64,000 nucleotides of DNA from Rubricoccus sp963708165 (GTDB lineage: Bacteria; Bacteroidota; Rhodothermia; Rhodothermales; Rubricoccaceae): positions 3,286,001 through 3,350,000 of the forward strand of contig OY970187.1 of assembly GCA_963708165.1 (NCBI GenBank), given 5' to 3'. Position numbers and translations under genes: made by a program. Under the pieces are notes generated by a model. It saw only the letters and a list, made by a program, of their open reading frames with translations, made no database searches and had not been told where the DNA came from. Below are positions 54,042-62,809 of this stretch, one piece after another. Numbering within the stretch: position 1 is the stretch's first letter; the number at the start of each line of letters is the position of its first letter.

Positions 54042-56194
54042 TAGTCGTTGCACTCCCACGCGCCGTTGCCCCATTCGGCGGCGTCCCCGCCGGGACAGGC
54101 GGGAGCAGAGGTGGCGAGTCCGTTGGAGGCACAGCTCCCGAGTCTGCACCCGTGGCCGAGGTGGTTGCTCACCTGCGAACACGCGACCACTCGGTCTCGC
54201 CAGAGGCCGTCGCCACCGGGCTTGTTGCAGATCTCGACGATGCCATCGGGGTTGCCGCCGCAGTTGGGTGCGGTCTGGGGCGGCGGTGAGGTTTGGGGCG
54301 CCGGGCTGGCAGGTTGGCCGTCGCAGGCGAGGATGCGGTCACCATGCGAGAAGTGCTCGCGGAGGGCGCTGCGCTCGACTGCGAGCGTGCTCGTCCCGTT
54401 GTGGCACACCTCCACCGTGCCGTCGGCGCGGGTGGCGCGCGCGATGTTCTCCGTCGGCGTGTGGTGCGTCGTCTCGGTGCCCACGTGGATCACCTCGTTG
54501 CCATCGAAGCCCAAGCGGTCGACGAGGTCGAGCACGGGTGCCATCTCGAACTCGATGTCCGCGTCCTTGCCCAGTTCGAGGCGTGTGCCGAAGAGGCCAC
54601 CGCTTTCGATCTGAGCGCGCCATGCCGCCTCTTGCGCCTTGTAGTCCGCCCAATCTTCGCTCTTCATGTGCCAGTAGAGGGCACTTTCGTAGAGCGTCTT
54701 GCCAGACGTGGCAGACTTGATGCGTACCGTCAGCGAGCCGCCGCGGTCGGCGCGTTCGCCGATGCAGTCGGGCCAGCGGTCGCACCCGCCCACGCCGTCG
54801 AAGCGGTCTTGGAGCGTGCGCAGGCTGCGAATGTCGACCGCGAAGTCGTTGAGGTCGCTCGCCTTGAAACTCTGCGTGCCGAAGCGCGCGCCGTTCGAGC
54901 CTCTGGCGTAGGTGCCAAAGCCGTTGCGGACCGACCCGACGAGCGGATCGCTCATGCCGTCCACGTCCAGCGTGTAGACGCCGTAGCCGTGGCGGTCGAT
55001 GTTGCCGAACTCGAGGTAGATCTCGTCGCTTCCCAGCTTGTCGATGGTGTCCTCGAACTGCGTCCAGGCCTCTTGCGAGGCGACAGCTTTACCGTCTTCG
55101 AGGTAGTCGACGCGGCGCGTGCCCAGGTCCTGGTCGAAGCGGTGCTTGTGCTGCAGCCACGGCCACGCCGGGTTGTTCCACGGCGCCGAGGTGCCAGTGC
55201 CGCGCGGGTTGCTGTTGCTGATCCCGCTCGTGAGGTCGCGCCACGTGGTGACATCCATGTGGCCACCCGGTGGGTACGCATGCTGCACCACGACGAGTCC
55301 GCCGGTGATGCTGACGCGGCCATTGAGCTTGACGGGCAAGAACTGCTCTTCATCGCGCACGATCACGATCCCGCGCCACGTCATCCGGCCACCGTCCACG
55401 ACTTCGAGCGAGCCGTCGATCACGAGCGCGCCGTCGCCTTCGAACCGAGCGTTTTTCTCGATGCGGAGGTCGCCGGTCACGTGCGTGACCTCGTTTACAT
55501 CGCCCAGGCCGGTTCGGTTGTTGGTGACGCTGAGAGGGCCCGTGATCTTCGTCTCCGGAGCCTGCGCGAGCGCGGCCTGGTAGAGATCCTCACCGTCTTT
55601 CACGTTGAGGTCTTCGAGCATCCAGTTCCACGAGTTCGCGGCGAGACCAGAGTTGTACGTGCCGCCAGCGGTTGCCGTCGCGTTGGTGAGGGACGCCTCC
55701 ATCGGCGCGAGTTTCGCCAGCGTTTCGAGGCCGAGTGCGTCGTGCTTGCGGCGGTCGAACTGCACCTTGCCGCCGGTCACCTTCGCGCCAGAGGCGGCAG
55801 CGGTGGTGACGTAGGGCACGTCGAGCCAGACGGGCCCCGGGTAGTTCATCGGGTCCCAGTCGTAGGTGCTCTCGATGGTGTGGGTCGCGCCCGCGTAGTC
55901 GCCCGAGACGACAAACGTCGCGCGGGTGGCCGTGGACGTCGGCGAGTACTCCACGCGATAGGAGCCGCCGTCGTAGCTCTGCGTCTCGTCCGCGGCGGCG
56001 GTAAAGCCGGTGTCGTCCACGATGGAGGCCAGCACGACCGCGTGACCACTTTCGGCGATCTGGCGCGAAAGGAGGTCCGCCTGCTGCTCGCGCAAGCCTG
56101 CTTCGCCCTCACCTGCGATTTGGCGCGTGCTGTAGGTGAGGAGAGAGCCGCCGAAGATGGCGGCGCCGACGAGCAGTAGTGTGAGTTTTCCCAT
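54041..56194 (-). CDS. Pilin-like (PilX-type) secreted protein with Cys-rich C-terminal repeats
   Basis: A 717-residue protein with one N-terminal membrane helix (KLTLLLVGAAIFGGSLLTYS), as in pilin-like PilX proteins but without an obvious prepilin peptidase site. A long beta-rich body with right-handed-helix-like strands (GDLRIEKNARFEGDGALVIDGSLEVVDGGRMTWRGIVIV) suggests a surface or bactofilin/polymer-like assembly. The last 110 residues are Cys-rich with two VCHNG.../HGD...C repeats: VEVCHNGTSTLAVERSALREHFSHGDRILAC, then a degenerate VEICNKPGGDGLWRDRV...HGCRLGSC. Third of three minus-strand genes in a row. Confidence 0.68.
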   Translation of the reverse strand: MGKLTLLLVGAAIFGGSLLTYSTRQIAGEGEAGLREQQADLLSRQIAESGHAVVLASIVDDTGFTAAADETQSYDGGSYRVEYSPTSTATRATFVVSGDYAGATHTIESTYDWDPMNYPGPVWLDVPYVTTAAASGAKVTGGKVQFDRRKHDALGLETLAKLAPMEASLTNATATAGGTYNSGLAANSWNWMLEDLNVKDGEDLYQAALAQAPETKITGPLSVTNNRTGLGDVNEVTHVTGDLRIEKNARFEGDGALVIDGSLEVVDGGRMTWRGIVIVRDEEQFLPVKLNGRVSITGGLVVVQHAYPPGGHMDVTTWRDLTSGISNSNPRGTGTSAPWNNPAWPWLQHKHRFDQDLGTRRVDYLEDGKAVASQEAWTQFEDTIDKLGSDEIYLEFGNIDRHGYGVYTLDVDGMSDPLVGSVRNGFGTYARGSNGARFGTQSFKASDLNDFAVDIRSLRTLQDRFDGVGGCDRWPDCIGERADRGGSLTVRIKSATSGKTLYESALYWHMKSEDWADYKAQEAAWRAQIESGGLFGTRLELGKDADIEFEMAPVLDLVDRLGFDGNEVIHVGTETTHHTPTENIARATRADGTVEVCHNGTSTLAVERSALREHFSHGDRILACDGQPASPAPQTSPPPQTAPNCGGNPDGIVEICNKPGGDGLWRDRVVACSQVSNHLGHGCRLGSCASNGLATSAPACPGGDAAEWGNGAWECND

Positions 56195-56259
56195 GATGAA
56201 GACCGGAGTCGCGTGTTGAAATCAGACAGCCCCGCCAGAGGCGAGGGCTGGAGGTGGGG

Positions 56260-57189
56260 CTAAATCTCTGCGCCCGGAGGGGGAGCAGGTCGGTTGGGTG
56301 CCGGTGGAGACGGCTTCGGGGTCGCCGGAGGATTCTGCGTCGGCGGCAGCGGGTTGGTTGGGCCTGGGGGCGCCGGTGGTGACGGCGGCGGTGGCGCCGG
56401 GGGAGCGGGCTCGCCCGGCAGTAGCGGGATATCGCGAGCGCTGGCAGCAGGCCCCGCGACGGTGCTGCTTCCCGTCGCACCGACGTTGACAGGCCGGATG
56501 CTGTGCGCCACGCGCACGAGGTTCTGGTCCGACGTGGAGCGCTGGTCTGCGGCCCGAAACTCGGGGCCTCTGGCGGCGGTCTCGATCTCGACCTCGAACC
56601 GGACGGGATCGTTGTACTGGTTCGTCGCGTGCGGGCGTCCATAGCCTGCAGACGTGCCGGCGCGAGTGATCTGCTCGTTGCTGCGGTTGTAGGCGCGCAC
56701 CACAAAGCCGACCACATCGGTCGCCATCAGGCCCGACAGAGAAAACGTGCCTGGGGCTGCGCCAGTGGACGGGTCGAGTTCGTTGCTCCACCGCTCGACA
56801 TCGAACGTCGGGCGATCCACCGTGCCCACCCGGATCGCGTCTCCTGTGGGCTTCAAGACATACGATACCGTCTTGATGGAACTGCTTGCCGCGGGCGACC
56901 CGGCTGGAGCGGGCTCACTGGTGACAAACGTGAAGCGGTTCGTCTGGGTTGGCGTGCCCTCGATGTTCATGACGTAGTAGCCCAGCCCTGCAACGGCCTG
57001 TGGCCGCGTGCGCGCATTTTCGATCTCGCGCTGGGCGACCTCGAAAAACGAGCCTGCATGTTCCTGCGCACGTCCGTTGACGGTCGTGTCGATGGCAGCC
57101 TGCTGCTGCCGCACCTGGACGAAGATGAGCGTTCCCAGGAGCGTGGCGCCCACCAGGATCGCTGTGAGGTGGTCAAAGATGGCCTGCAT
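56260..57189 (-). CDS. Pilin-like (PilW-type) membrane-anchored protein
   Basis: A 309-residue protein: one N-terminal membrane helix (FDHLTAILVGATLLGTLIFVQV), a polar body and a Pro-rich C-terminal tail of about 60 residues. The position and design (short cytoplasmic end, helix, coiled-coil QQQAAIDTTVNGRAQEH, globular part) fit the minor-pilin-like genes of type IV pilus or type II secretion assemblies. No classical prepilin site is visible. It is three bases from the preceding gene and 65 from the following one, so probably one operon. Function is inferred. Confidence 0.62.
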   Translation of the reverse strand: MQAIFDHLTAILVGATLLGTLIFVQVRQQQAAIDTTVNGRAQEHAGSFFEVAQREIENARTRPQAVAGLGYYVMNIEGTPTQTNRFTFVTSEPAPAGSPAASSSIKTVSYVLKPTGDAIRVGTVDRPTFDVERWSNELDPSTGAAPGTFSLSGLMATDVVGFVVRAYNRSNEQITRAGTSAGYGRPHATNQYNDPVRFEVEIETAARGPEFRAADQRSTSDQNLVRVAHSIRPVNVGATGSSTVAGPAASARDIPLLPGEPAPPAPPPPSPPAPPGPTNPLPPTQNPPATPKPSPPAPNRPAPPPGAEI

Positions 57190-57192
57190 GAA

Positions 57193-57732
57193 TCAGTCGG
57201 TGGAGTGTGCCGCGCCAGAGGCGGGTGTGATGACGCGGCGCAGGCGCGCGACTACGGGGGGCGTGCCGATGTAGCCCGAAGGCTCGGCGTGCACGAACAC
57301 GGTGATCTCTTTGGCGAGGGACCGCTCCGGGCTCGATGCGGGGTTGGCTGGGTCTAGGTATCGGACGGAAACCGAATCTCGAAAGGCGAGGGTCTGCCCG
57401 TTACGTGTGGCCGTCACGGGTCTGGACGGCTGACCGTGGAAGTCGTCCAGGTCGTCGTAGCTGCTCTCGTCGGTTTCGCCGAGGTCGGCGCCGAAAGCGC
57501 TGCGCGGCGTGAGCGTGCTTGTAGAGGAGCGGAAGCCGTCGCGGCCCACGTCGGCCTCGTCAAACGCGCGACGTGCGACCTCGTGAAGGCGTGCTCGGGC
57601 CAGTCCGGTCGCAGCCCTTTGGACTTCAGATGTGATCGAGATCCTCTCGTTTCCCGCATCCGCCTCGTGGCGGCTGAGCGTGTAGAGGGAAAAGATGAGG
57701 ATGGCGGCGAGCGCCAGAATCGTTTGCTGCAT
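57193..57732 (-). CDS. Small pilin-like (PilV-type) membrane-anchored protein
   Basis: A 179-residue protein: N-terminal membrane helix (QTILALAAILIFSLYTLS), then alpha/beta with GLARARLHEVARRAFDEADVGRD. The stretch QRAATGLARARLHEVARRAF looks like the amphipathic part of a pilin spine. First gene of the three-gene minus-strand set. Frame upstream is open but without a good start, so ATG 57732 is chosen. Function is inferred from position and layout. Confidence 0.6.
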   Translation of the reverse strand: MQQTILALAAILIFSLYTLSRHEADAGNERISITSEVQRAATGLARARLHEVARRAFDEADVGRDGFRSSTSTLTPRSAFGADLGETDESSYDDLDDFHGQPSRPVTATRNGQTLAFRDSVSVRYLDPANPASSPERSLAKEITVFVHAEPSGYIGTPPVVARLRRVITPASGAAHSTD

Positions 57733-57920
57733 CGGAGAGAGTGCGGGGCTGTACGTGAGCCCATGCGACCTCTGTGCCCACCCGTCCTCGGCCCTGATGC
57801 CGTCCCGTATTGGAACACTCGGATGCCTCTGGCGGCATCCAAGCGGCCTCACGTCTCATTCGGAGAGACCTCGGAGAATCGCCCTGAGAATCTTTACCGC
57901 CTCTATCGGGAGCGTAATCG

Positions 57921-58698
57921 TTACGCCGCAGAGCTGTTGATCGCGAGGAGATACGCACCAACGGCCCGTGCCCATCCCATGCCGAGAGCATCTGAGACGA
58001 GGGCCTGCCCAATGGATACTTCGAGCACGCCCGGGACCGACGCGAGGTACGGCCCAAGGTTTTCTAGGTCCAGATCATGGCCCGCGTTGACGCCCAGGCC
58101 CGCGCCTCTGGCGGCATCGCTCGCCACTACGTGGGCATCGAGCTGGCGCGCCTGGGTCGCCAGAGGCATGGGCCCAGGCGTAGGGCCCGGTGTATAGCTC
58201 GACGCGGTCGGCGCCGATCTCTGCGGCTCTCAGAATCGTGTCCACGACGGGGTCGACGAAGAGACTCACGCGCAAGCCGCGGTCGTGGAGCCGCTCGATG
58301 ACGTCGCGCAGTCGCTTGCCGTCGCGCACGAGATTCCACCCGTGATCGCTCGTGAGCTGGTCCGAGGCGTCGGGCACGAGCGTGGCTTGCGTGGGGCCGA
58401 TCTCCAGCAGGAGCGCTTCGAACCCGGGGTAGTGCTCGCCAGAGGCAGAAAAGGGATTGCCTTCGAGGTTGAGCTCGGCGCCTCTGGCGCGGGCGAGCGT
58501 GGCGAGTGCGCGCGCGTCTTCAGCAAGCGCATGGCGGCGGTCGGGCCGTGGGTGGAGTGTCAATCCTGCCGCACCCGCATCGAGCACGGCGTCGGCGGCG
58601 CGCTCGACGCTGGGGCGCGCGCCTTCGCCGGGGTGGATGCCCGCGCGGGCGTTGCGGACGAGAGCGACCTTGTTGAGGTTGACGCTGAGACGGGTCAC
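57921..58698 (-). pseudogene. pdxJ: Pyridoxine 5'-phosphate synthase, broken by one frameshift
   Basis: A gene of 259 codons. It combines 1-deoxyxylulose 5-phosphate with an aminoketone to make pyridoxine phosphate, the last ring-forming step of the route begun by pdxB. N-terminal TRLSVNLNKVALVRNARAG, then GLTLHPRPDRRHA, NLEGNPFS, LVPDASDQLTSDHGW, VSLFVDPV, VELYTGPYA; in the next frame ARGAGLGVNAGHDLDLENL and VLEVSIGQALVSDALGMGW. The frame changes at about 58166-58174, and the gene is one base too long. All catalytic blocks are present in one or other frame. As it is a core enzyme, a base-calling insertion is likely. Start GTG at 58698. Confidence 0.88.
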
Positions 58699-58910
58699 GA
58701 GAGGAGGGGGCGGGGCGCGTCGGACGGTGGGAGGCGGCGTGCAAGTTCCGGCCTCTGGCGGAGAGAAACTCGCGGCGTGCGTAGAGGTCTTCCGTGCAGA
58801 CAGCGGCTCATCTTGCCTTTCGAGTGCGCCGTCGGTAACCTGAATGACCGTCTGGCCCGCTGTGTTTAGGCCGCCGGTTCTCTCCTCACCCGCACTTCCT
58901 CCGAGCGACA

Positions 58911-59372
58911 ATGCGTCTCGCCATTCAGGTGGTTCTCGCCATCGCCATCGTCGTCCTCGCTTACTTCCTCTTCAAGTCTATTCGCGATCCGTTCCTGGCC
59001 GATCAGGCTCGCATCGAGCAGGAGACCACAGGCCGCGAACGCATGGATGACGTTCGAAACGCGCTGATTTCCTACCGCGACGCCAGAGGCAGCTATCCGT
59101 CGACGCTGGACTCGCTGACGCTCTTCGTCAAGAACGACACGGCGTTCGCGCTGCCCGAGCCCAACCCCGACGAGATCCGCCTGACGGAGTTCTCCGCCGA
59201 CGGCCTCGCGACCTCCGCCAGAGGCGGCGAGCGGTTCAACTACCAGGTCGTCGAGAACGACACGACGGACTACGAGATCTACTGGCTGCAGGACCCCGGC
59301 GCGCCCGGCGACTCCATCGGCTCGCGGATGCTCAACCCCGCGCTTCGCAACGCCGCGTCCTGGCTCGAATAG
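58911..59372 (+). CDS. Membrane-anchored pseudopilin-like protein
   Basis: A 153-residue protein, N-terminal membrane helix (LAIQVVLAIAIVVLAYFLF), then an amphipathic helix (QETTGRERMDDVRNALISYRDARGSYPSTLDSLTLFV) typical of type IV pilin/type II secretion pseudopilin folds, and a short beta part. DVRNALISYRDARGSYPSTLDSL matches the alpha1-to-loop pattern of GspG-like proteins (helix, then YP). No prepilin peptidase motif is visible. It is followed closely by a PilM-like gene. Confidence 0.68.
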   Translation: MRLAIQVVLAIAIVVLAYFLFKSIRDPFLADQARIEQETTGRERMDDVRNALISYRDARGSYPSTLDSLTLFVKNDTAFALPEPNPDEIRLTEFSADGLATSARGGERFNYQVVENDTTDYEIYWLQDPGAPGDSIGSRMLNPALRNAASWLE

Positions 59373-59407
59373 CCGGACCTCTGGCGGGATCTCCGCGTCT
59401 ATCCACC

Positions 59408-60334
59408 GTGTCACGACGCGTCGCCATTCTGGGCCTTCAACGGTCGCTTCTTCGCTACGCGGAGATCGAGACCGGTGACGCACGCACGCTCCGCCGCTTG
59501 GGAACTGTCGAGTTCGACGGGGACGCCGAGCGCACGCTGCTCGGCGACGGAGGCCCGCCGCTGGGCCCCGCGCTAGAGCGTGCCGTCCGCGAAGTGTTTG
59601 CCATCGACGAAGCGGGCGCGCCAGAGGCACTCATCGTGGCCGCGCACCCCTCGCACACGGTCAGCTTTGCGACGCCGCTGCCGGTCTCGCTCGGTGCCGA
59701 GGCCAGCCACGAGCAGTTGCGGCAGGAGGCCGCGCTTCTGGCGGACGTGCCCGCTGGGCGTCCCGTTCGCATTCGCGCCGTGCCGGTCCGCTCCGAGCCT
59801 CTGGCGCGCATCGCCGAGGCCACGCCGGAGCCGCATCAGTGGCACCACGTGATGTATCTCAGCGAGGCGGTCCACGCGCGGCTGTCGCTGCTCGCTCGCG
59901 CCCTCGGCGTGGGCTCGTACGATTTGGTGGACACGACGCGCGCCGCTGCTGCCATCGTGCAACGCCTCGACCCCAGTGGCGACGTGGACCGCGTGACGCT
60001 CGCCGTCGGTGCGTACGCGGGGCACACGGAATACGCGCTCTGCCGTGGCGGCGCGTGGGCCTACGGGCACCACGGACCGGGGGCGGCGCCAGAGGACACC
60101 GCCTACTACGCGCTCGCGCTCCTGGAACGTCTCGGGTTGGAGGTAGACGCACCGCGCCGCCTGTTCGTCTACGGCGACGACACCAGCGACGCGCGCCTGG
60201 GACTGCTCACGCAGATGATCGACCTCGCGCCAGAGCTCCTCGACCCGCTCGTACTCTTCAACCGCCGCCCTCCACAGGCCGACCTCGCGCAACTCGCAGG
60301 ATTTGCGCCACTTCTGGGCGTGGGGTTGGAATAA
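59408..60334 (+). CDS. Possible PilM-like actin-fold protein
   Basis: A 308-residue protein starting with GTG. It begins SRRVAILGLQRSLLRYAEIE and has DTTRAAAAIVQRLDPSGDVDRVTLAVGAYAGHTEYAL and RLFVYGDDTSDARLGLLTQMIDL, a two-lobed layout like type IV pilus PilM or other actin-like ATPases. The phosphate loops are weak, so it may be a degenerate scaffold. Its stop overlaps the rsmD start (TAATG). With the pseudopilin-like gene before it, it may belong to a pilus or transformation system. Assignment is uncertain. Confidence 0.5.
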   Translation: MSRRVAILGLQRSLLRYAEIETGDARTLRRLGTVEFDGDAERTLLGDGGPPLGPALERAVREVFAIDEAGAPEALIVAAHPSHTVSFATPLPVSLGAEASHEQLRQEAALLADVPAGRPVRIRAVPVRSEPLARIAEATPEPHQWHHVMYLSEAVHARLSLLARALGVGSYDLVDTTRAAAAIVQRLDPSGDVDRVTLAVGAYAGHTEYALCRGGAWAYGHHGPGAAPEDTAYYALALLERLGLEVDAPRRLFVYGDDTSDARLGLLTQMIDLAPELLDPLVLFNRRPPQADLAQLAGFAPLLGVGLE

Positions 60335-60882
60335 TGCGCATCACGGGAGGGCGCTACGGACGGCGCATCATCGACGGGCCACCCGCCAAGGACGACCGCG
60401 TGCGCCCGACGACGGACCGCGTGCGCGAGGCCCTGTTCAGCATCCTGGGCGCGCGGATGCCTCTGGCGGATGCTACCGTCGTGGATCTGTTTGCGGGAAC
60501 CGGCGCATTGGGCTTGGAAGCGCTCAGCCGCGGCGCCCGGCACGTCACCTTCGTGGACGCGCACGCGCCGACGCTCGCGCTCGCGCGCCGCAACGCCCGC
60601 ACCCTCGGCGCCGACGCGCAGTGCATGTTTCTCCGCACCGACGCCGTCGCGTTTCTCTCGCGCGGGCCTCTGGCGCCCGCACCCGACTTGATTCTCGCCG
60701 ATCCACCTTACGGTCTCGGCGCGATCCCCCGGCTTCCGCCTCTGGCGCTCGCACATCTCGCGCTCGGCGGCCTGTTTCTGCTGGAGCACGACACGCGCCA
60801 CGACTTCGCCGCCGATCCGGCGCTCGTGCTCACCCGCGATTACGGCGGCACGCGCCTCAGCCTGTTCGAGCGCAGCGAGTAG
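60334..60882 (+). CDS. rsmD: 16S rRNA (guanine-N2)-methyltransferase RsmD
   Basis: A 182-residue methyltransferase for G966 of 16S rRNA. MRITGGRYGRRIIDGPP, RPTTDRVREALFSILG, SAM-binding DLFAGTGALGLEALSRGA and the catalytic DPPYGLG are standard RsmD blocks. Start ATG overlaps the preceding stop (TAATG). It is followed by coaD, a frequent neighbour in bacteria. Four motif copies, coding PLA/PLAPAP. Confidence 0.95.
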   Translation: MRITGGRYGRRIIDGPPAKDDRVRPTTDRVREALFSILGARMPLADATVVDLFAGTGALGLEALSRGARHVTFVDAHAPTLALARRNARTLGADAQCMFLRTDAVAFLSRGPLAPAPDLILADPPYGLGAIPRLPPLALAHLALGGLFLLEHDTRHDFAADPALVLTRDYGGTRLSLFERSE

Positions 60883-60905
60883 CGCCAGCGGCTGATGTCT
60901 CTTCG

Positions 60906-60923
60906 CGCCAGAGGCCTCTGGCG
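60906..60923. repeat. Head-to-head motif pair between rsmD and coaD
   Basis: A perfect 18-bp palindrome, 23 bases after rsmD. Confidence 0.9.
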
Positions 60924-60970
60924 GCGACGGCGGCGCGGAGTGAGCTTGCAGTCCCTCACGCCAGCGATCC

Positions 60971-61453
60971 ATGACGCGCGCCCTCTACGCCGGAACCTTC
61001 GACCCGATCACCCTCGGCCATCTGGATCTGATCGGCCGCGCGCTGCGCCTGTTCGACCGCGTGGAAGTGACCGTCGCGGTCAACGCGTCCAAGCAAACGC
61101 TGTTCAGCGCCGACGAGCGCGTGGCGCTAATCCGGGACAGCGCCAGAGGCCTGAATGGGCGCGACCGCCTGGAGGTGACCGCCTTTGAAGGCCTGCTGGC
61201 AGACCGCGCGGTCGCCTCTGGCGCGACGGCGCTGGTGCGCGGGATTCGCGGCGCGGCAGATTTCGACTACGAGATGCGCATGGCGATGGCCAACCGGCAA
61301 CTCGCGCCAGGGCTCGAAACGGTTTTCCTGGCGCCAGAGGTCGCGTTTCAGTTCGTCTCCAGCACCATCGTGCGCGATGTGCACCGGTGGGGGGGCGATA
61401 CGTCGGCGTTCGTGCCCGAGGTGGTGCAGGCGGCGCTGCTCGCGCGGCGCTAA
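60971..61453 (+). CDS. coaD: Phosphopantetheine adenylyltransferase
   Basis: A 160-residue enzyme of coenzyme A synthesis, adding AMP to 4'-phosphopantetheine. RALYAGTFDPITLGHLDLI (HxGH motif), GIRGAADFDYEMRMAMANRQL and FQFVSSTIVRDV are conserved. Usual length. It follows rsmD by 88 bases with a motif pair between. Three motif copies lie within and are read in frame. Confidence 0.97.
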   Translation: MTRALYAGTFDPITLGHLDLIGRALRLFDRVEVTVAVNASKQTLFSADERVALIRDSARGLNGRDRLEVTAFEGLLADRAVASGATALVRGIRGAADFDYEMRMAMANRQLAPGLETVFLAPEVAFQFVSSTIVRDVHRWGGDTSAFVPEVVQAALLARR

Positions 61454-61461
61454 CTCAATCC

Positions 61462-61479
61462 CACGCCAGAGGCCTCTGG
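61462..61479. repeat. Head-to-head motif pair after coaD
   Basis: A perfect 18-bp palindrome nine bases beyond the coaD stop. Confidence 0.9.
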
Positions 61480-61496
61480 CGCGTGTTTGACCTAAA

Positions 61497-61531
61497 AGTT
61501 GACCCGGCGCTAGAGGCCGCGGCGATACCTT
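61497..61531 (+). promoter_or_regulatory. Candidate promoter of the aminotransferase gene
   Basis: TTGAC at 61497-61501 and TACCTTAT at 61524-61531, 22 bases apart, with the ATG only six bases further. It fits the Bacteroidota-type pattern and would give a nearly leaderless mRNA. Pattern only. Confidence 0.35.
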
Positions 61532-61537
61532 ATCGAC

Positions 61538-62758
61538 ATGCCTACGCCCGATCCGTCCGCCGTCCTCGAAGTCCTCAACCGCCACGTCGAGACCGTGCAG
61601 CCTTCGGCTACGCTCGCCGTCTCGGCGCGCGCCAAAGCGCTCGCGAGTGCCGGGCATGACATCGTCTCGCTTTCCGCGGGCGAGCCCGACTTCGACACGC
61701 CTGCACCGGTTGTAGAAGCCGCACATCAGGCGCTCCGCGACGGGTTTACACACTACACGCCCAACGCGGGCACGGCGGACCTGCGCGAGGCCGTCGCACA
61801 CAAACTGCAAGGCGATGGCATTCCTGTCGAGGCGAAGCACGTGCTGTGCTCCAACGGCGCCAAGCAGTCCGTCGCGCAGGCTGTCCTCGCCGTGTGCGGA
61901 CCCGGCGATGAGGTGCTGATCCCGGCCCCGTACTGGGTCAGCTATCCCGAGATGGCGCGCCTGGCAGGCGCTACTCCGGTCCCGATCTCGACGACGGTAG
62001 AGGATGACTACACGATGACGCCAGAGGCCTTGCGCGAGGCGATCACGGACCAGACGCGCGTGCTACTGTTCAACTCGCCCTCCAACCCGACCGGCGCCGT
62101 GTACTCGCCCGAGCGCGTGCGCGAACTCGCCGCGGTCATCCGCGAGCACCCGCGCCTGCTCGTCGTCGCCGACGAGATCTACGCGCAGGTGCTCTTCGAC
62201 GCCGAGCACCTCTCGATGGCGTCGCTGCCCGGCATGTTCGAGCGCACGATGACCGTCAACGGCTTCTCCAAAGCCTTCGCCATGACGGGCTGGCGGTTGG
62301 GCTACGCCGCCGGACCGCTGTGGTGGTCGGGCGCGATGGCGACCATCCAAAGCCAGATCACGAGCGGCCCCTCGTCCATCTCGCAGAAGGCAGGCGTCGC
62401 CGCGCTGCAGATGGACCCCGAGCCTCTGGCGACGATGGTGAGCGCCTTCCGCCAGAGGCGCGACGCGTTCCTGGCGCGGCTCAACGCTTTAGAGGGCGTC
62501 CGCTGCCCCACCCCCGAGGGCGCCTTCTACCTCTTCCCAGACGTCTCGGCCTGCTACGGCAAAACGACCGCCTCTGGCGTGACAATCGAGGGGAGCGCCG
62601 ACCTGTGCCTGTATCTGCTGGAGGACCATGGCGTGGCCCTGGTGCCCGGCGTCGCCTTCGGCGACGACAACGGCGTCCGCATCTCGTACGCCTCTGCGAT
62701 GGAGGACCTCATGAAGGCCGCCGACCGCATCGAAGCTGGGCTCGCCGAGCTCTCGTAA
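61538..62758 (+). CDS. Class I pyridoxal-phosphate aminotransferase (aspartate aminotransferase type)
   Basis: A 406-residue fold-type I aminotransferase. SAGEPDFDTP, HYTPNAGTADLREAVA, SNGAKQSVAQAVLAVCGPGDEVLIPAPYWVSYPEM, FNSPSNPTGAVYS, ADEIYAQVLFD, and the PLP lysine in VNGFSKAFAMTGWRLGYAAGP are those of class Ib aspartate aminotransferases, which make aspartate/glutamate and may accept prephenate. It needs PLP, made by pdxB/pdxJ nearby, but no operon link is seen. Several motif copies are read in frame, including a rare RQR reading (FRQRRDAF). Confidence 0.93.
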   Translation: MPTPDPSAVLEVLNRHVETVQPSATLAVSARAKALASAGHDIVSLSAGEPDFDTPAPVVEAAHQALRDGFTHYTPNAGTADLREAVAHKLQGDGIPVEAKHVLCSNGAKQSVAQAVLAVCGPGDEVLIPAPYWVSYPEMARLAGATPVPISTTVEDDYTMTPEALREAITDQTRVLLFNSPSNPTGAVYSPERVRELAAVIREHPRLLVVADEIYAQVLFDAEHLSMASLPGMFERTMTVNGFSKAFAMTGWRLGYAAGPLWWSGAMATIQSQITSGPSSISQKAGVAALQMDPEPLATMVSAFRQRRDAFLARLNALEGVRCPTPEGAFYLFPDVSACYGKTTASGVTIEGSADLCLYLLEDHGVALVPGVAFGDDNGVRISYASAMEDLMKAADRIEAGLAELS

Positions 62759-62788
62759 CCCGAGCCCTACCGGCAGACGTTCGGCTCC

Positions 62789-62809
62789 CGCCAGAGGCTG
62801 CCTCTGGCG
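62789..62809. repeat. Inverted motif pair touching a stop codon
   Basis: A head-to-head pair separated by two bases, forming a hairpin; it touches the minus-strand stop codon at 62810, between convergent genes. Confidence 0.88.

Noticed and set aside
58075..58911. A 278-residue protein starting at 58911 on the minus strand
   Set aside because: Its first 70 residues are upstream spacer and its last 25 are out of frame; the real gene is pdxJ from the GTG at 58698 with a frameshift.
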